A DNA stretch of 64,000 nt from Neoarius graeffei. Lineage: Eukaryota; Chordata; Actinopteri; Siluriformes; Ariidae. The stretch spans positions 36,206,835 to 36,270,834 of the forward strand of contig NC_083589.1 of the NCBI RefSeq assembly GCF_027579695.1, in the 5' to 3' direction. Below, one piece after another: positions 55,222 through 64,000 of this stretch. The translations under genes were made by a program, and so were the position numbers. Every line of letters begins with the position of its first letter. Positions within the stretch are counted from its first letter, which is position 1. The notes beneath the pieces were generated by a model. The model worked only from the letters and a program-made list of their open reading frames with translations. It had not been told where the DNA came from and did not search any database.

Positions 55222-55577
55222 CTCATCTCATCTCTAGCCGCTTTATCCTTCTACAGGGTCACAGGCAAGCTGGAGCCTATCCCAGCTGACTACAGGCGAA
55301 AGGCGGGGTACACCCTGGACAAGTCGCCAGGTCATCACAGGGCTGACACATAGACACAGACAACCATTCACACTCACGGTCAATTTAGAGTCACCAGTTA
55401 ACTTAACCTGCATGTCTTTGGACTGTGGGGGAAACCGGAGCACCCGGAGGAAACCCACGCGGACACGGGGAGAACATGCAAACTCCGCACAGAAAGGCCC
55501 TTGCCGGCCACGGGGCTCGAACCCGGACCTTCTTGCTGTGAGGCGACAGCGCTAACCACTACACCACCGTGCCGCCC
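55222..55577 (-). mobile_element. SINE subfamily A
   Basis: Minus-strand copy flanked by AGTTGAAAGTAT (55210-55221, 55578-55589). Confidence 0.92.
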
Positions 55578-55589
55578 AGTTGAAAGTAT

Positions 55590-56215
55590 AATCCCATAAA
55601 TAAAACTCCGGTTCCCTGTAGGAATACAGATTAAGTGTTTCAGAGTTTCTGAATTAATATAGTCTGTACAGCCGTGGAGCACATTTAGTTTAATGACAAC
55701 CGAAGTATAGATCTTAAGATGTGTAATGGGGCTCATGTGGTTCGTCCCAGTGAGCTCTGACAGAAAGGTCAGACACGCTCATTCTGCATCTTAATTCTTT
55801 CATCCAGGAAATCCTCCACGGTTCTGGTTTCCATTGTCAGTTTGGTTGTCTTCATCCAGGAAGGTTTTGTATAATGAGCTTTTTTATTTTAATTTATTTA
55901 TTTTACACAAGCACCCATTACACAGTTCGAGAATGTTATATAAAAAGGGCACTGTATACTGTACGTAATGCTAAAGAACACAGTGGACTTGAGAGCTGTG
56001 GTGATTTTTTTTCTTTTATTGAGGTGATTTTTAAATCACTCACTAACAGTTACAATATACAGTTTCTTCTGAAATGTAATTTTTCAGTTAACAAACATCC
56101 CATTATCTTGGCCACTTTTCACAAACAGGCCCTGCTGTATGGAATCTCGTATACAAACATGGTTTTGCTGCACAGATACTTAAATAAGAAAATATATTTT
56201 AAAGAAATTTTCAAT
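55590..56215. other. No feature recognised
   Basis: AT-rich with several short open frames but no protein similarity or repeat structure that I could identify. Confidence 0.4.
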
Positions 56216-56239
56216 TTTTATTTTTGTTGTTCGTCCATT

Positions 56240-56960
56240 GTTGTCGACGATGACCAAGGACGTCATGTGGTGGAAGAAGACGGGATGCGGCGTGTCCGAC
56301 TGTGGCTGATCAGTCCGATGTGAGCTCGGAAGGCTCTGCCGCAGGTCGGGCACAGGTAGTCTGCAGGGATTGAAGGCAGAGAATTGGCTCTGGACTTGCG
56401 CAGCTTACGCTTCCTTTGCAATCCTGTTCTGCTCATAAGAGGTGGCGCCTTTGGTGATGCAGCTACGCCAGGCTGGGCGGTCTTGCGCCTGTGCTTCCCA
56501 GGTGTTCGGGTTGATGCCAAAGCTCTTCAGGGAGGCTTTGAGTGTGTCCTTGTAGCGCTTTTTCTGCCCACCTTGTGAACGCTTGCCTTCTGTCAGTTCG
56601 CCATACAGCGGTCTCTTGGGGAGGCGTGTGTCAGGCATTTGGACAAGATGGCCTGCCCACATGAGTTGGGCTGTCTTCAGCAGGGTCTGGATGCTTGGCA
56701 GGTTGGCTCTAGAGAGGACCTCTGTGTCTGGGACCTTGTCTTGCCAGGTTATTTTCAGCAGCTTTCTTAGGCAGTTCATTTGGAAGCGGTTTAGGTTTCT
56801 AGAATGGCCCACATAGACTGTCCAGGTCTCACAGGTGTACAGTAATGTGGGCAGTACAACTGCCTTGTACACCTTCAGCTTTGTGGTCAGCTTGATGCCT
56901 CTTCTTTCCCACACTGACTTGCGTAGTCGCCCGAATGCTGAACTTGCCTTAGCAATGTGT
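56240..56960 (-). pseudogene. LINE C-terminal fragment with zinc finger
   Basis: On the minus strand: LTTKLKVYKAVVLPTLLYTC, CLRKLLKITWQDKVPDTEVL, HLVQMPDTRLPKRPLYGEL, WRSCITKGA, and near the end the finger CPTCGRAFRAHIGLISHSRT. This is the C-terminal half of a non-LTR retrotransposon ORF2, 5' truncated. A frame change near 56405-56500 separates the finger from the rest. Confidence 0.78.
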
Positions 56961-56984
56961 AGTGTTATTTTGATACACTGAAGC

Positions 56985-57360
56985 TCTATGGCACAGTGGG
57001 TAACACTGCCACTTCACAGCTCCAGGGTCTCCTGTGGAGTTTTTTATGCTCTCTTCGTGTTTGCATGGATTTACTTCAGGTTTTCTCCGACTGTCTCGAC
57101 CAATCCCAGCAACACTGGGCACGAGGCAAAAGAATTCACTCCAAATGGGATTCCAGTCCATTACATGGCACCATTCATTCACACCTAGGAGCAATTTATC
57201 TCAGTCAATCCTTAGTAAATCAAATAACCAAAAATAAACTCACTCAGACAAAAAGGGAACATTTGAGACTCCACTTAGACGGTAACTCAAGCTCAGGGTT
57301 GAACCCTGGGACTATGAGATGTCAGTGCTACCCACTGTGCTGCAGTGACGGCTGGTCCGG
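56985..57360 (+). mobile_element. Very old SINE-like sequence
   Basis: TATGGCACAGTGGGTAACAC, a weak head, is followed by blocks that vaguely follow the SINE A order (TGGAGTTTTTTATGCTCTC, ATTCACACCTAGGAGCAATT). Low similarity; called on block order only. Confidence 0.45.
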
Positions 57361-57806
57361 GTGTTGATGGCACTCAGGGTGCGATGGAGGCCCGGCATCA
57401 CAATGACTCCAGCAGCTTCACCAGCTCTATGTTGAACTGATTGTAGGAATCAGGCTGTTTCACTTCTTTACTGATTAAACTGGATTTGTCCTTTTATTTC
57501 ATGCCCTCACTTTTTTCTTTTTCTTTCTCTTGCTCTATCTTTGCCTCCTTCCATCGGGTGACACGGTGGTGTACTGGTTAGCACTGTCACCTCACAGCAA
57601 GAAGGTTCTGGGTTCGAGCCCAGCAGCCGGCGGGGGCCTTTCTGTGTGGAGTTTGCATGTTCTCCCCGTGTCCTCTGGTTTCTCCCATAGTTCAAAGACA
57701 CACAGTTAGGTTAACATGGGGTGGCCTTGGGCTGCACTGCAAAAAATAAAAATCTTAGGAAGTTTATTTGTCTATTTTCAAGTCAAAACATCTAGCCACC
57801 CTTATT

Positions 57807-58176
57807 CATCTCATTCTCATTATCTCTAGCCGCTTTATCCTTCTACAGGGTCGCAGGCAAGCTGGAGCCTATCCCAGCTGACTACGGGCGAAAGGCGGGG
57901 TACACCCTAGACAAGTCGCCAGGTCATCACAGGGCTGACACATAGACACAGACAACCATTCACATTCACACCTACGGTCAATTTAGAGTCACCAGTTAAC
58001 CTAACCTGCATGTCTTTGGACTGTGGGGGAAACCGGAGCACCCGGAGGAAACCCACGCGGACACGGGGAGAACATGCAAACTCCACACAGAAAGGCCCTC
58101 GCCGGCCCCGGGGCTCGAACCCAGGACCTTCTTGCTGTGAGGCGACAGCGCTAACCACTACACCACCGTGCCGCCG
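57807..58176 (-). mobile_element. SINE subfamily A
   Basis: Complete minus-strand copy with duplication CCACCCTTATT (57796-57806, 58177-58187), inside the CACTA-like element, which itself is inside a SINE B. Confidence 0.92.
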
Positions 58177-58664
58177 CCACCCTTATTATAAGACATAATT
58201 GCCCAACAAGCAAAACCTCATTTAGCTAGAAAGGCTAGTTTTTAGACAGTCCATCTTGAAAATCTTGTAGGCTATAGACAAAATGTCTTGAAAAAGTCTT
58301 ATTTGGAGCACCTTTGAAAATAAAACAAGTTTTTTTTTTTTTTTTAAACAAGTAAGTACATTTTGGGCATTTGTCAAATGCGGTTCATCTTGTTTCAAGA
58401 AAAAAAAAAGTATGCTTGTTTTGGGAATAAATGAACTTTACTGAAATCTTTGAATCTTTCATTACAATTCAACTCCACCCGATCCTAAATTTACTGCGAC
58501 TGTTTTCTCAGTCATTCAGAGTGAGCTCCTTCTAGATGCTGTACAGACTCTAGACCAGACAAGTGCCTTCAAAAAGGCTATGAGTGAGTGGAGGGCGTTT
58601 TAGTGAGGTCTTTTTGGAATGCTGTGAGTTAAGTTCAGTGTTTTTTTTTTTTGGTTGGTTGGTT

Positions 58665-58877
58665 GGGTTTTTTTTGTGCCTGATCTTGTAAACCCCTCGT
58701 ACACATGAATAGTCAGTGCCCCCAAAATGCACTGTTGCTTTGGTGTTGTGTAAGCACTGTAAGTCAAAATGCGTAGACTTTTTTTTTTGTGTGTGCCTGA
58801 TTTTGTAAACCCCTCGTACACTGCACTGTTGCTTTGGCATTGTGTAAGCACTGTAAGTCAAAATGCGTAGACTTTAT
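58665..58877. repeat. Tandem duplication of about 100-120 bp
   Basis: GTGCCTGATCTTGTAAACCC to GTCAAAATGCGTAGACTTT occurs twice in a row; the second copy lacks about 30 bp (the ATGAATAGTCAGTGCCCCC part). Confidence 0.85.
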
Positions 58878-59700
58878 TTTTATTTTATTTTTTTGGTGCC
58901 TGAGGTCCTGGGGAAGTGGAATCTTAAGAGATGAATGAATGAATGAATTTATTTATTTCGAACATGTATAAAAATGTATGTAACTATTTGTACATACAAA
59001 AGAAAGAAAATGAAAAAAAGTGACAAAAAAAAGAATGTTTTAATGTTTGAATGTTGAAATGGGAAAAAAAAATAAACTTGTTGCAATGCTACACGTGTCG
59101 TCAACTTGATTCAAGATAGTCTCTGGTCTCATATCTAGAGTATTTTACTAATTACAGGTCACAAAAGGAGAATCTTTTAAGCTAGCAATGCTTAGTTGTA
59201 GAATTTAACAATCCTAATATTAGTATATTTATCTTAAATTCAGTTTTTACTGCTAAGCCTTTGTCATGGATTTAAGTGAAATACCCTTAAAATGAAATAA
59301 ATATAAATGACTTGAATGGCTAAATGTAAGAAGTACGATCTTGTTATAAGAACTATTTTGATTATTTTGAGTTAATCAGATCTCGCATAATAAGTTCCCC
59401 AATCTTATTTTGGAATTATTTCATCTAAAAACAGGTTAGATTTTTCATCTTACTTTAAGAAATCTTACCAAGTCAAATTTGACTAGCTCCATTGGCAGAT
59501 TTTTTTCACCTGATTCAAGCAATTATGCTTTGTTTTAATCTTTTATTTCTTATTTTTGAAAGGCCATTTTCTGCAGTGTGAAGTGCCCTTGAGCAAGGTA
59601 CTTAACCCCTGACTGCTCCCTGGGTGCTGTAGTATGGCTGCCCACTGCTCTGGATGTGTGTGTTCACTGCTTCAGATGGGTTAAATGCAGCTGAATCTCA

Positions 59701-60170
59701 CTGTGCTCCGCTTTTAGGCAGTGCCTAAATCTATATATTAATAATAATAAAGGAAAGGACAATACAGTCATTATTTTGACAAGGTCTTGTTCTTGACCAA
59801 GACAATCGCCAAAGGCTGAGACAAGTCCATGTCCAACTGCCAGTAAGTCAGAGACAAGTCAATACAGAAAAAAAATCTCTCTTGACCAGACTCGAGTCCT
59901 ATAGCCCTCGAACCCTCTGCAGCCAGAGTGTAAGAGCAGAATTATTCCTGATCTCTAGGTGGGAAGGATGACCTTCGTTTCCTCCATGTTGGTCATAGAG
60001 ACACGAATCAGCACTGAAAGTGGTACGTGTGCGATTCTTCGGAAGGCAAAATGGTTACAGGAACATGACTGTAGGAAAAGTCAGAGCTTAACATTTTGCT
60101 TTCAGAAATTCCAGGTCAGAATTAGTAAGGAAAAAAAATAATCATAAACTCAGAAATTTGGAATAACCAG
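59701..60170. other. No feature recognised
   Basis: Between SINE B and the dehydratase exon; no exon with convincing splice signals or repeat ends. Confidence 0.4.
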
Positions 60171-60174
60171 TTTC

Positions 60175-60180
60175 TTTATT
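60175..60180 (-). terminator. Likely polyadenylation signal of the dehydratase-like gene
   Basis: AATAAA on the minus strand about 185 bp beyond the stop codon at 60366. Confidence 0.5.
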
Positions 60181-60365
60181 TTATTATGTAACCAACTTAT
60201 TTGATGTTAGTGTTTTCTATGTATGAAAAATAATGATGGTGATTTGGCTGTCAGACACATCTTCATTCACTAGTTCAAAGTCTTTAAAAGACTAAACAGG
60301 TAATCCAATAATCTAATCCAAGACAAAGGCATTGTGTAAATCAGTCCGGGAAGCTGGTAAGCTCA

Positions 60366-60583
60366 TCACTGCCAAACGTTCCCTCCACTCAGGATTACCA
60401 CAACGTTCCTGCCAGCAATGTCTGGTATTCTGTTGTTAACAAGGGCAGCAAAGGCAGCGGCTCCTGATGGTTCGACAACGAGAGCGGCTTCGTAGAGAGC
60501 AGAAACAGCAGACTTGATTTCATCATCAGTCACCAACACTATCTCCTCCACGTACTTCTGACATATCGCATATGGCAAGGCGC
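60366..60583 (-). CDS. Last exon of a PLP-dependent serine/threonine dehydratase or serine racemase-like gene
   Basis: After the acceptor GTGTCTTAG the exon enters at the second base of a codon and reads ALPYAICQKYVEEIVLVTDD, EIKSAVSALYEAALVVEPSG, AAAFAALVNN, NVVVILSGGNVWQ, stop. The VEPSGAAAFAAL block and terminal SGGN motif are typical of fold-type II PLP enzymes such as threonine dehydratase and serine racemase; SGGN belongs to the phosphate/cofactor pocket region. The protein ends a few residues after SGGN, shorter than mammalian serine racemase. Upstream exons must lie beyond 64000 or be hidden in sequence I could not read; none was seen to 64000. The exact member of the family is not decided. 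Confidence 0.78.
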
Positions 60584-60978
60584 CTAAGACACGGAACAAA
60601 GAGAACACACAGCATGGCTGAAAGGTACTAATAATAAACATAGCAGTGATTAAATCTAGCCGTCATCATCTTCAAGCAATTTACAAAACGTTTGAGATCT
60701 TTTCTTCATGCCTGGTTGGGTTGATGGCTTACAGTACAAGATGATATAGCAGGAGTCATCAACTGCAGATAAACATTTCAAAGGACTGAACCAAGCTTTT
60801 GAACAAATCCTGCAGCAGAACTGAACAAAATTTGGGAAAATAAACTGGCTGTAAGTCACTGACTCATCTGCGTTAATATCTACCTGGAGGCAGCTAATCG
60901 AGAAAGCAAAGGGCTTCCACAGACTTTCATCTTCTAATCTGGTCTGACTGATGAAGTGACAACATTGCTTGTTAAATT

Positions 60979-61362
60979 CATCTCATTCATCTCATCTCAT
61001 TATCTCTAGCCGCTTTATCCTCCTACAGGGTCGCAGGCAAGCTGGAGCCTATCCCAGCTGACTATGGGCAAAAGGCGGGGTACACCCTGGACAAGTCGCC
61101 AGGTCATCACAGGGCTGACACATAGACACAGACAACCATTCACACTCACATTCACACCTACGCTCAATTTAGAGTCACCAGTTAACCTAACCTGCATGTC
61201 TTTGGACTGTGGGGGAAACCGGAGCACCCGGAGGAAACCCACGCGGACACGGGGAGAACATGCAAACTCCGCACAGAAAGGCCCTCGTCGGCCCCGGGGC
61301 TCAAACCCAGGACCTTCTTGCTGTGAGGCGACAGCGCTAACCACTACACCACCGTGCCACCC
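60979..61362 (-). mobile_element. SINE subfamily A
   Basis: Complete minus-strand copy with duplication GCTTGTTAAATT (60967-60978, 61363-61374), in the presumed intron of the dehydratase-like gene. Confidence 0.92.
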
Positions 61363-61485
61363 GCTTGTTAAATTTAAAAAAAAAAAGGTAAATGATGGAA
61401 CCAGACAAATGGACAAAGACATTTATTTTATTTACTTCATTTTTTGATGTTGATTATTCTCTCCGTCAAATTCGTAATTGATGTA

Positions 61486-63089
61486 CAGTGGCGCTTGAAA
61501 ATTTGTGAACCTTTTAGAATGTTCTATATTTCTGCATAAATATGACCTAAAACATCATCAGATTTTCACACAAGTCCTAAAAGTAGATAAAGAGAACCCA
61601 GTTAAACAAATGAGACAAAAATATTATACTTGGTCATTTATTTATTGAGGAAAATGATCCAATATTACATATCTGTGAATGGCAAAAGTATGTGAACCTT
61701 TGCTTTCAGTATCTGGTGTGACCCCCTTGTGCAGCAATAACTGCAACTAAACGTTTGCGGTAACTGTTGATCAATCCTGCACACCGGCTTGGAGGAATTT
61801 TAGCCCGTTCCTCCGTACAGAACAGCTTCAACTCTGGGATGTTGGTGGGTTTCCTCACATGAACTGCTCGCTTCAGGTTCTTCCACAACATTTCGATTGG
61901 ATTAAGGTCAGGGCTTTGACTTGGCCATTCCAAAACATTAACTTTATTCTTCTTTAACCATTCTTTAGTAGAATGACTTGTGTGCTTAGGGTCGTTGTCT
62001 TGCTGCATGACCCACCTTCTCCTGAGATTCAGTTCATGGACAGATGTCCTGACATTTTCCTTTAGAATCCGCTGGTATAATTCAGAATTCATTGTTCCAT
62101 CAATGATGGCAAGCCGTCCTGGCCCAGATGCAGCAAAACAGGCCCAAACCATGATACTACCACCACCATGTTTCACAGATGGGATAAGGTTCTTATGCTG
62201 GAATGCAGTGTTTTCCTTTCTCCAAACATAACGTTTCTCATTTAAACCAAAAAGTTCTATTTTGGTCTCATCCATCCACAAAACATTTTTCCAATAGCCT
62301 TCTGGCTTGTCCACGTGATCTTTAGCAAACTGCAGATGAGCAGCAATGTTCTTTTTGGAGAGCAGTGGCTTTCTCCTTGCAACCCTGCCATGCACACCAT
62401 TGTTGTTCAGTGTTCTCCTGATGGTGGACTCATGAACATTAGCCAATGTGAGAGAGGCCTTCAGTTGCTTAGAAGTTACCCTGGGGTCCTTTGTGACCTC
62501 GCCAACTATTACATGCCTTGCTCTTGGAGTGATCTTTGTTGGTCGACCACTCCTGGGGAGGGTAACAATGGTCTTGAATTTCCTCCATTTGTACACAATC
62601 TGTCTGACTGTGGATTGGTTGAGTCCAAACTCTTTAGAGATGGTTTTGTAACCTTTTCCAGCCTGATGAGCATCAACAACGCTTTTTGTGAGGTCCTCAG
62701 AAATCTCCTTTGTTCGTGCCATGATACACTTCCACAAACATGTGTTGTGAAGATCAGACTTTGACAGATCCCTGTTCTTTAAATAAAACAGGGTGCCCAC
62801 TCACACCTGATTGTCGTCCCATTGATTGAAAACACCTGACTCTAATTTCACCTTCAAATTAACTGCTAATCCTAGAGGTTCACATACTTTTGCCACTCAC
62901 ATATATATAATATTGGATCATTTTCCTCAATAAATAAATGACCAAGTATAATATTTTTGTCTCATTTGTTTAACTGGGTTCTCTTTATCTACTTTTAGGA
63001 CTTGTGTGAAAATCTGATGATGTTTTAGGTCATATTTATGCAGAAATATAGAAAATTCTAAAGGGTTCACAAACTTTCAAGGACCACTA
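61486..63089 (-). mobile_element. Tc1-like transposon with an open transposase gene
   Basis: Ends CAGTGGCGCTTGAAAATTTG and ACAAACTTTCAAGGACCACTA between TA (61484-61485, 63090-63091). About 1.6 kb, uninterrupted. Same subfamily as the split copies at 1778 and 31600. The outermost bases of the two ends no longer match perfectly. Confidence 0.92.
61706..62722 (-). CDS. Tc1-like transposase, full-length open frame
   Basis: A 338-codon uninterrupted frame from MARTKEISEDL (ATG at 62722) to AQGGHTRY; the frame is also open upstream, but the MARTK start matches the family. The paired helix-turn-helix is in residues 1-110 (STVRQIVYKWRKF; GRPTKITPRA between), and the DD34E catalytic domain has MDETKIELFG, QQDNDPKHTS and SPDLNPIEMLW. 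Cuts and pastes DNA at TA sites. It differs from its sister copies at scattered residues (for example WMDETK for WTDETK, SHSTKEW for SRSTKEW), so activity is not certain. Likely the youngest copy of this subfamily in the window. Confidence 0.88.
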   Translation of the reverse strand: MARTKEISEDLTKSVVDAHQAGKGYKTISKEFGLNQSTVRQIVYKWRKFKTIVTLPRSGRPTKITPRARHVIVGEVTKDPRVTSKQLKASLTLANVHESTIRRTLNNNGVHGRVARRKPLLSKKNIAAHLQFAKDHVDKPEGYWKNVLWMDETKIELFGLNEKRYVWRKENTAFQHKNLIPSVKHGGGSIMVWACFAASGPGRLAIIDGTMNSELYQRILKENVRTSVHELNLRRRWVMQQDNDPKHTSHSTKEWLKKNKVNVLEWPSQSPDLNPIEMLWKNLKRAVHVRKPTNIPELKLFCTEERAKIPPSRCAGLINSYRKRLVAVIAAQGGHTRY

Positions 63090-63091
63090 TA

Positions 63092-63334
63092 TCTCATTTG
63101 TTCAAAGTCTACGGCATTAGTTCAGTTTGATAAAAGTGAAGCACAGCTATGAAACACAAAATAACAACCTCAACCTGTCTTATTTATACTCTTAAAATAA
63201 TCACTAATGGTGAAGCATTAAAAAGGAACTGTAGTCCCATTCTGTCATTAGTCGCTTATCTGGACCGTTGTAAAGCAGGGAATTTTACGTAGTTGAACCT
63301 TCACAAAATTTAGTTGAATGTCTCTGTACTATAA
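63092..63334. other. No feature recognised
   Basis: Short AT-rich spacer between the Tc1 and repeat X copy 5. Confidence 0.4.
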
Positions 63335-63992
63335 TTAACAATTATTCCACAAAATCGAGTCATACATGAGGTGATAGCCAATGAGGCGCATTCACTGGAT
63401 TTTGAGAAACGGAGCATTTTTGTTTCTTTTTTTTGCAAATTCGATAAATAAAAATTTTATACAAATTGTCCGACAAAATCACATCCGCTTAGGCGGACTT
63501 CATAAAAACCTATTGATGGCTGCACGAATTGATACTAGTGTTGTTGTTTTTTGTAGAAAGTTCCGTCTTGCTGTCGTGCCAAGGTATAGAATAGTTTTAA
63601 ACATTTATTTAATTCTTCCTTGGACATTTCAGTTCTGTAATTTTCAAACTTCTTTGAGCTTTTGAACCAGTCTTAAAAAAAAAAAAAATTCAACAAATTT
63701 TAATGCTTAAAGACGATAAATGTAAACAAACCGGCAAAATGACAGGAGCAATTTTTGAAAAATGCGTTAAAAATAATTCTTGGGGAAAAAAAAAAAAAGA
63801 TACGTTCTTCCCATCAAATACTTTCATTCCATATTGTGTTGCTTTTTTGTATTTTTTGGGGTTTTGTCTGTCGAGTTTTAAACGCTCTGCCATTTTGTTT
63901 TTCTCTACTCATGATATATAAGCTGATAGCCTAGTAGTAGAGTAGCTAATCAGAGCGTGTGATTGCTCATATCCAGTGAACGTGGATAGAAT
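63335..63992 (-). repeat. Repeat family X, copy 5
   Basis: Inverted copy: hairpin part at the left (about 63335-63400), then CATTCACTGGATTTTGAGAA, an insertion of about 220 bp around 63490-63710, and the conserved exon-like part on the minus strand from 63893 (MAERLKLDRQN, then KKATQYGMKVFDGKN). Ends at CCAGTGAACGTGGATAGAAT near 63990. Confidence 0.6.
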
Positions 63993-64000
63993 AATATTTG

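Larger units (their letters stand above)
57735..59578. mobile_element. CACTA-like TIR element with SINE inside
   Basis: Begins CACTGCAAAAAATAAAAATC and ends AAGGCCATTTTCTGCAGTG. CACTG...CAGTG termini and a 2-bp duplication fit the EnSpm/CACTA group. No transposase recognised. A SINE and an internal tandem duplication lie inside. Confidence 0.65.
57556..59700 (+). mobile_element. SINE subfamily B, split by a CACTA-like element
   Basis: The head and body are at 57556-57734 (GACACGGTGGTGTACTGGTT to CCTTGGGCTG); the rest resumes at 59581 with AAGTGCCCTTGAGCAAGGTA and ends near 59700. Between them lies the element at 57735-59578 with a TG duplication. Confidence 0.8.

Noticed and set aside
8819-61362. 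tRNA genes
   Set aside because: A- and B-box sequences are present only as heads of SINEs; no complete cloverleaf with an anticodon arm outside a SINE was seen.

Overview
The window looks like a piece of a ray-finned fish genome, probably an otophysan and possibly a catfish (inference). It has vertebrate split genes with GT/AG introns, several fish-type Tc1 families, a DANA/Mermaid-like tRNA-derived SINE in more than a dozen copies, and many palindromic DNA transposons. No bacterial-style operons, rRNA genes, functional tRNA genes or CRISPR arrays were seen.

Host genes. Two complete genes stand head to head. On the minus strand is alg10 (three coding exons, 38349 down to 26933, 473 codons), the ER glucosyltransferase that adds the last glucose of the N-glycan precursor. 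On the plus strand is tprkb (four coding exons, 38952 to 48060, 175 codons), a subunit of the KEOPS/EKC complex that makes t6A in tRNA. They share about 600 bp of intergenic DNA. Near the right end (60366-60583, minus) is the last exon of a PLP-dependent serine/threonine dehydratase or serine racemase-like gene; the rest lies outside the window. At 17179-19104 (plus) three exon-like blocks with phase-compatible splice sites look like the 3' end of a coiled-coil gene I do not recognise.

Layout. 1-8.3 kb: a Tc1-like MITE, a LINE fragment, then a Tc1 element split by a 4.9 kb Ty3/gypsy LTR element whose integrase lies upstream of reverse transcriptase (Gmr1-like). 8.3-17 kb: nested DNA transposons (CACTA-like, hAT, palindromic elements with TTAA targets, SINEs). 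17-22 kb: the unrecognised coiled-coil gene and a dead Tc1. 22-26 kb: SINEs and palindromes. 26-38.3 kb: alg10, with a hairpin-forming MITE directly after its stop codon, Tc1-in-Tc1 in intron 2 and a 2.4 kb minisatellite in intron 1. 38.3-48 kb: tprkb, whose first intron holds a three-level transposon nest (palindromic Tc1, then a CAG-target element with a THAP-domain ORF, then an 8-bp-target MITE) and an hAT element. 48-64 kb: TIR elements, an ISL2EU-like remnant with a SWIM-type segment, two LINE fragments, SINEs split by other elements, the dehydratase exon and a Tc1 copy with an uninterrupted transposase ORF.

How it fits together. The host coding sequence is compact and well conserved. 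Nearly everything else is layered transposon insertion, and most layers can be ordered in time because target-site duplications are still readable. Coordinates of repeat edges come from reading termini and target duplications by eye; product names come from recognising protein families, not from database searches.
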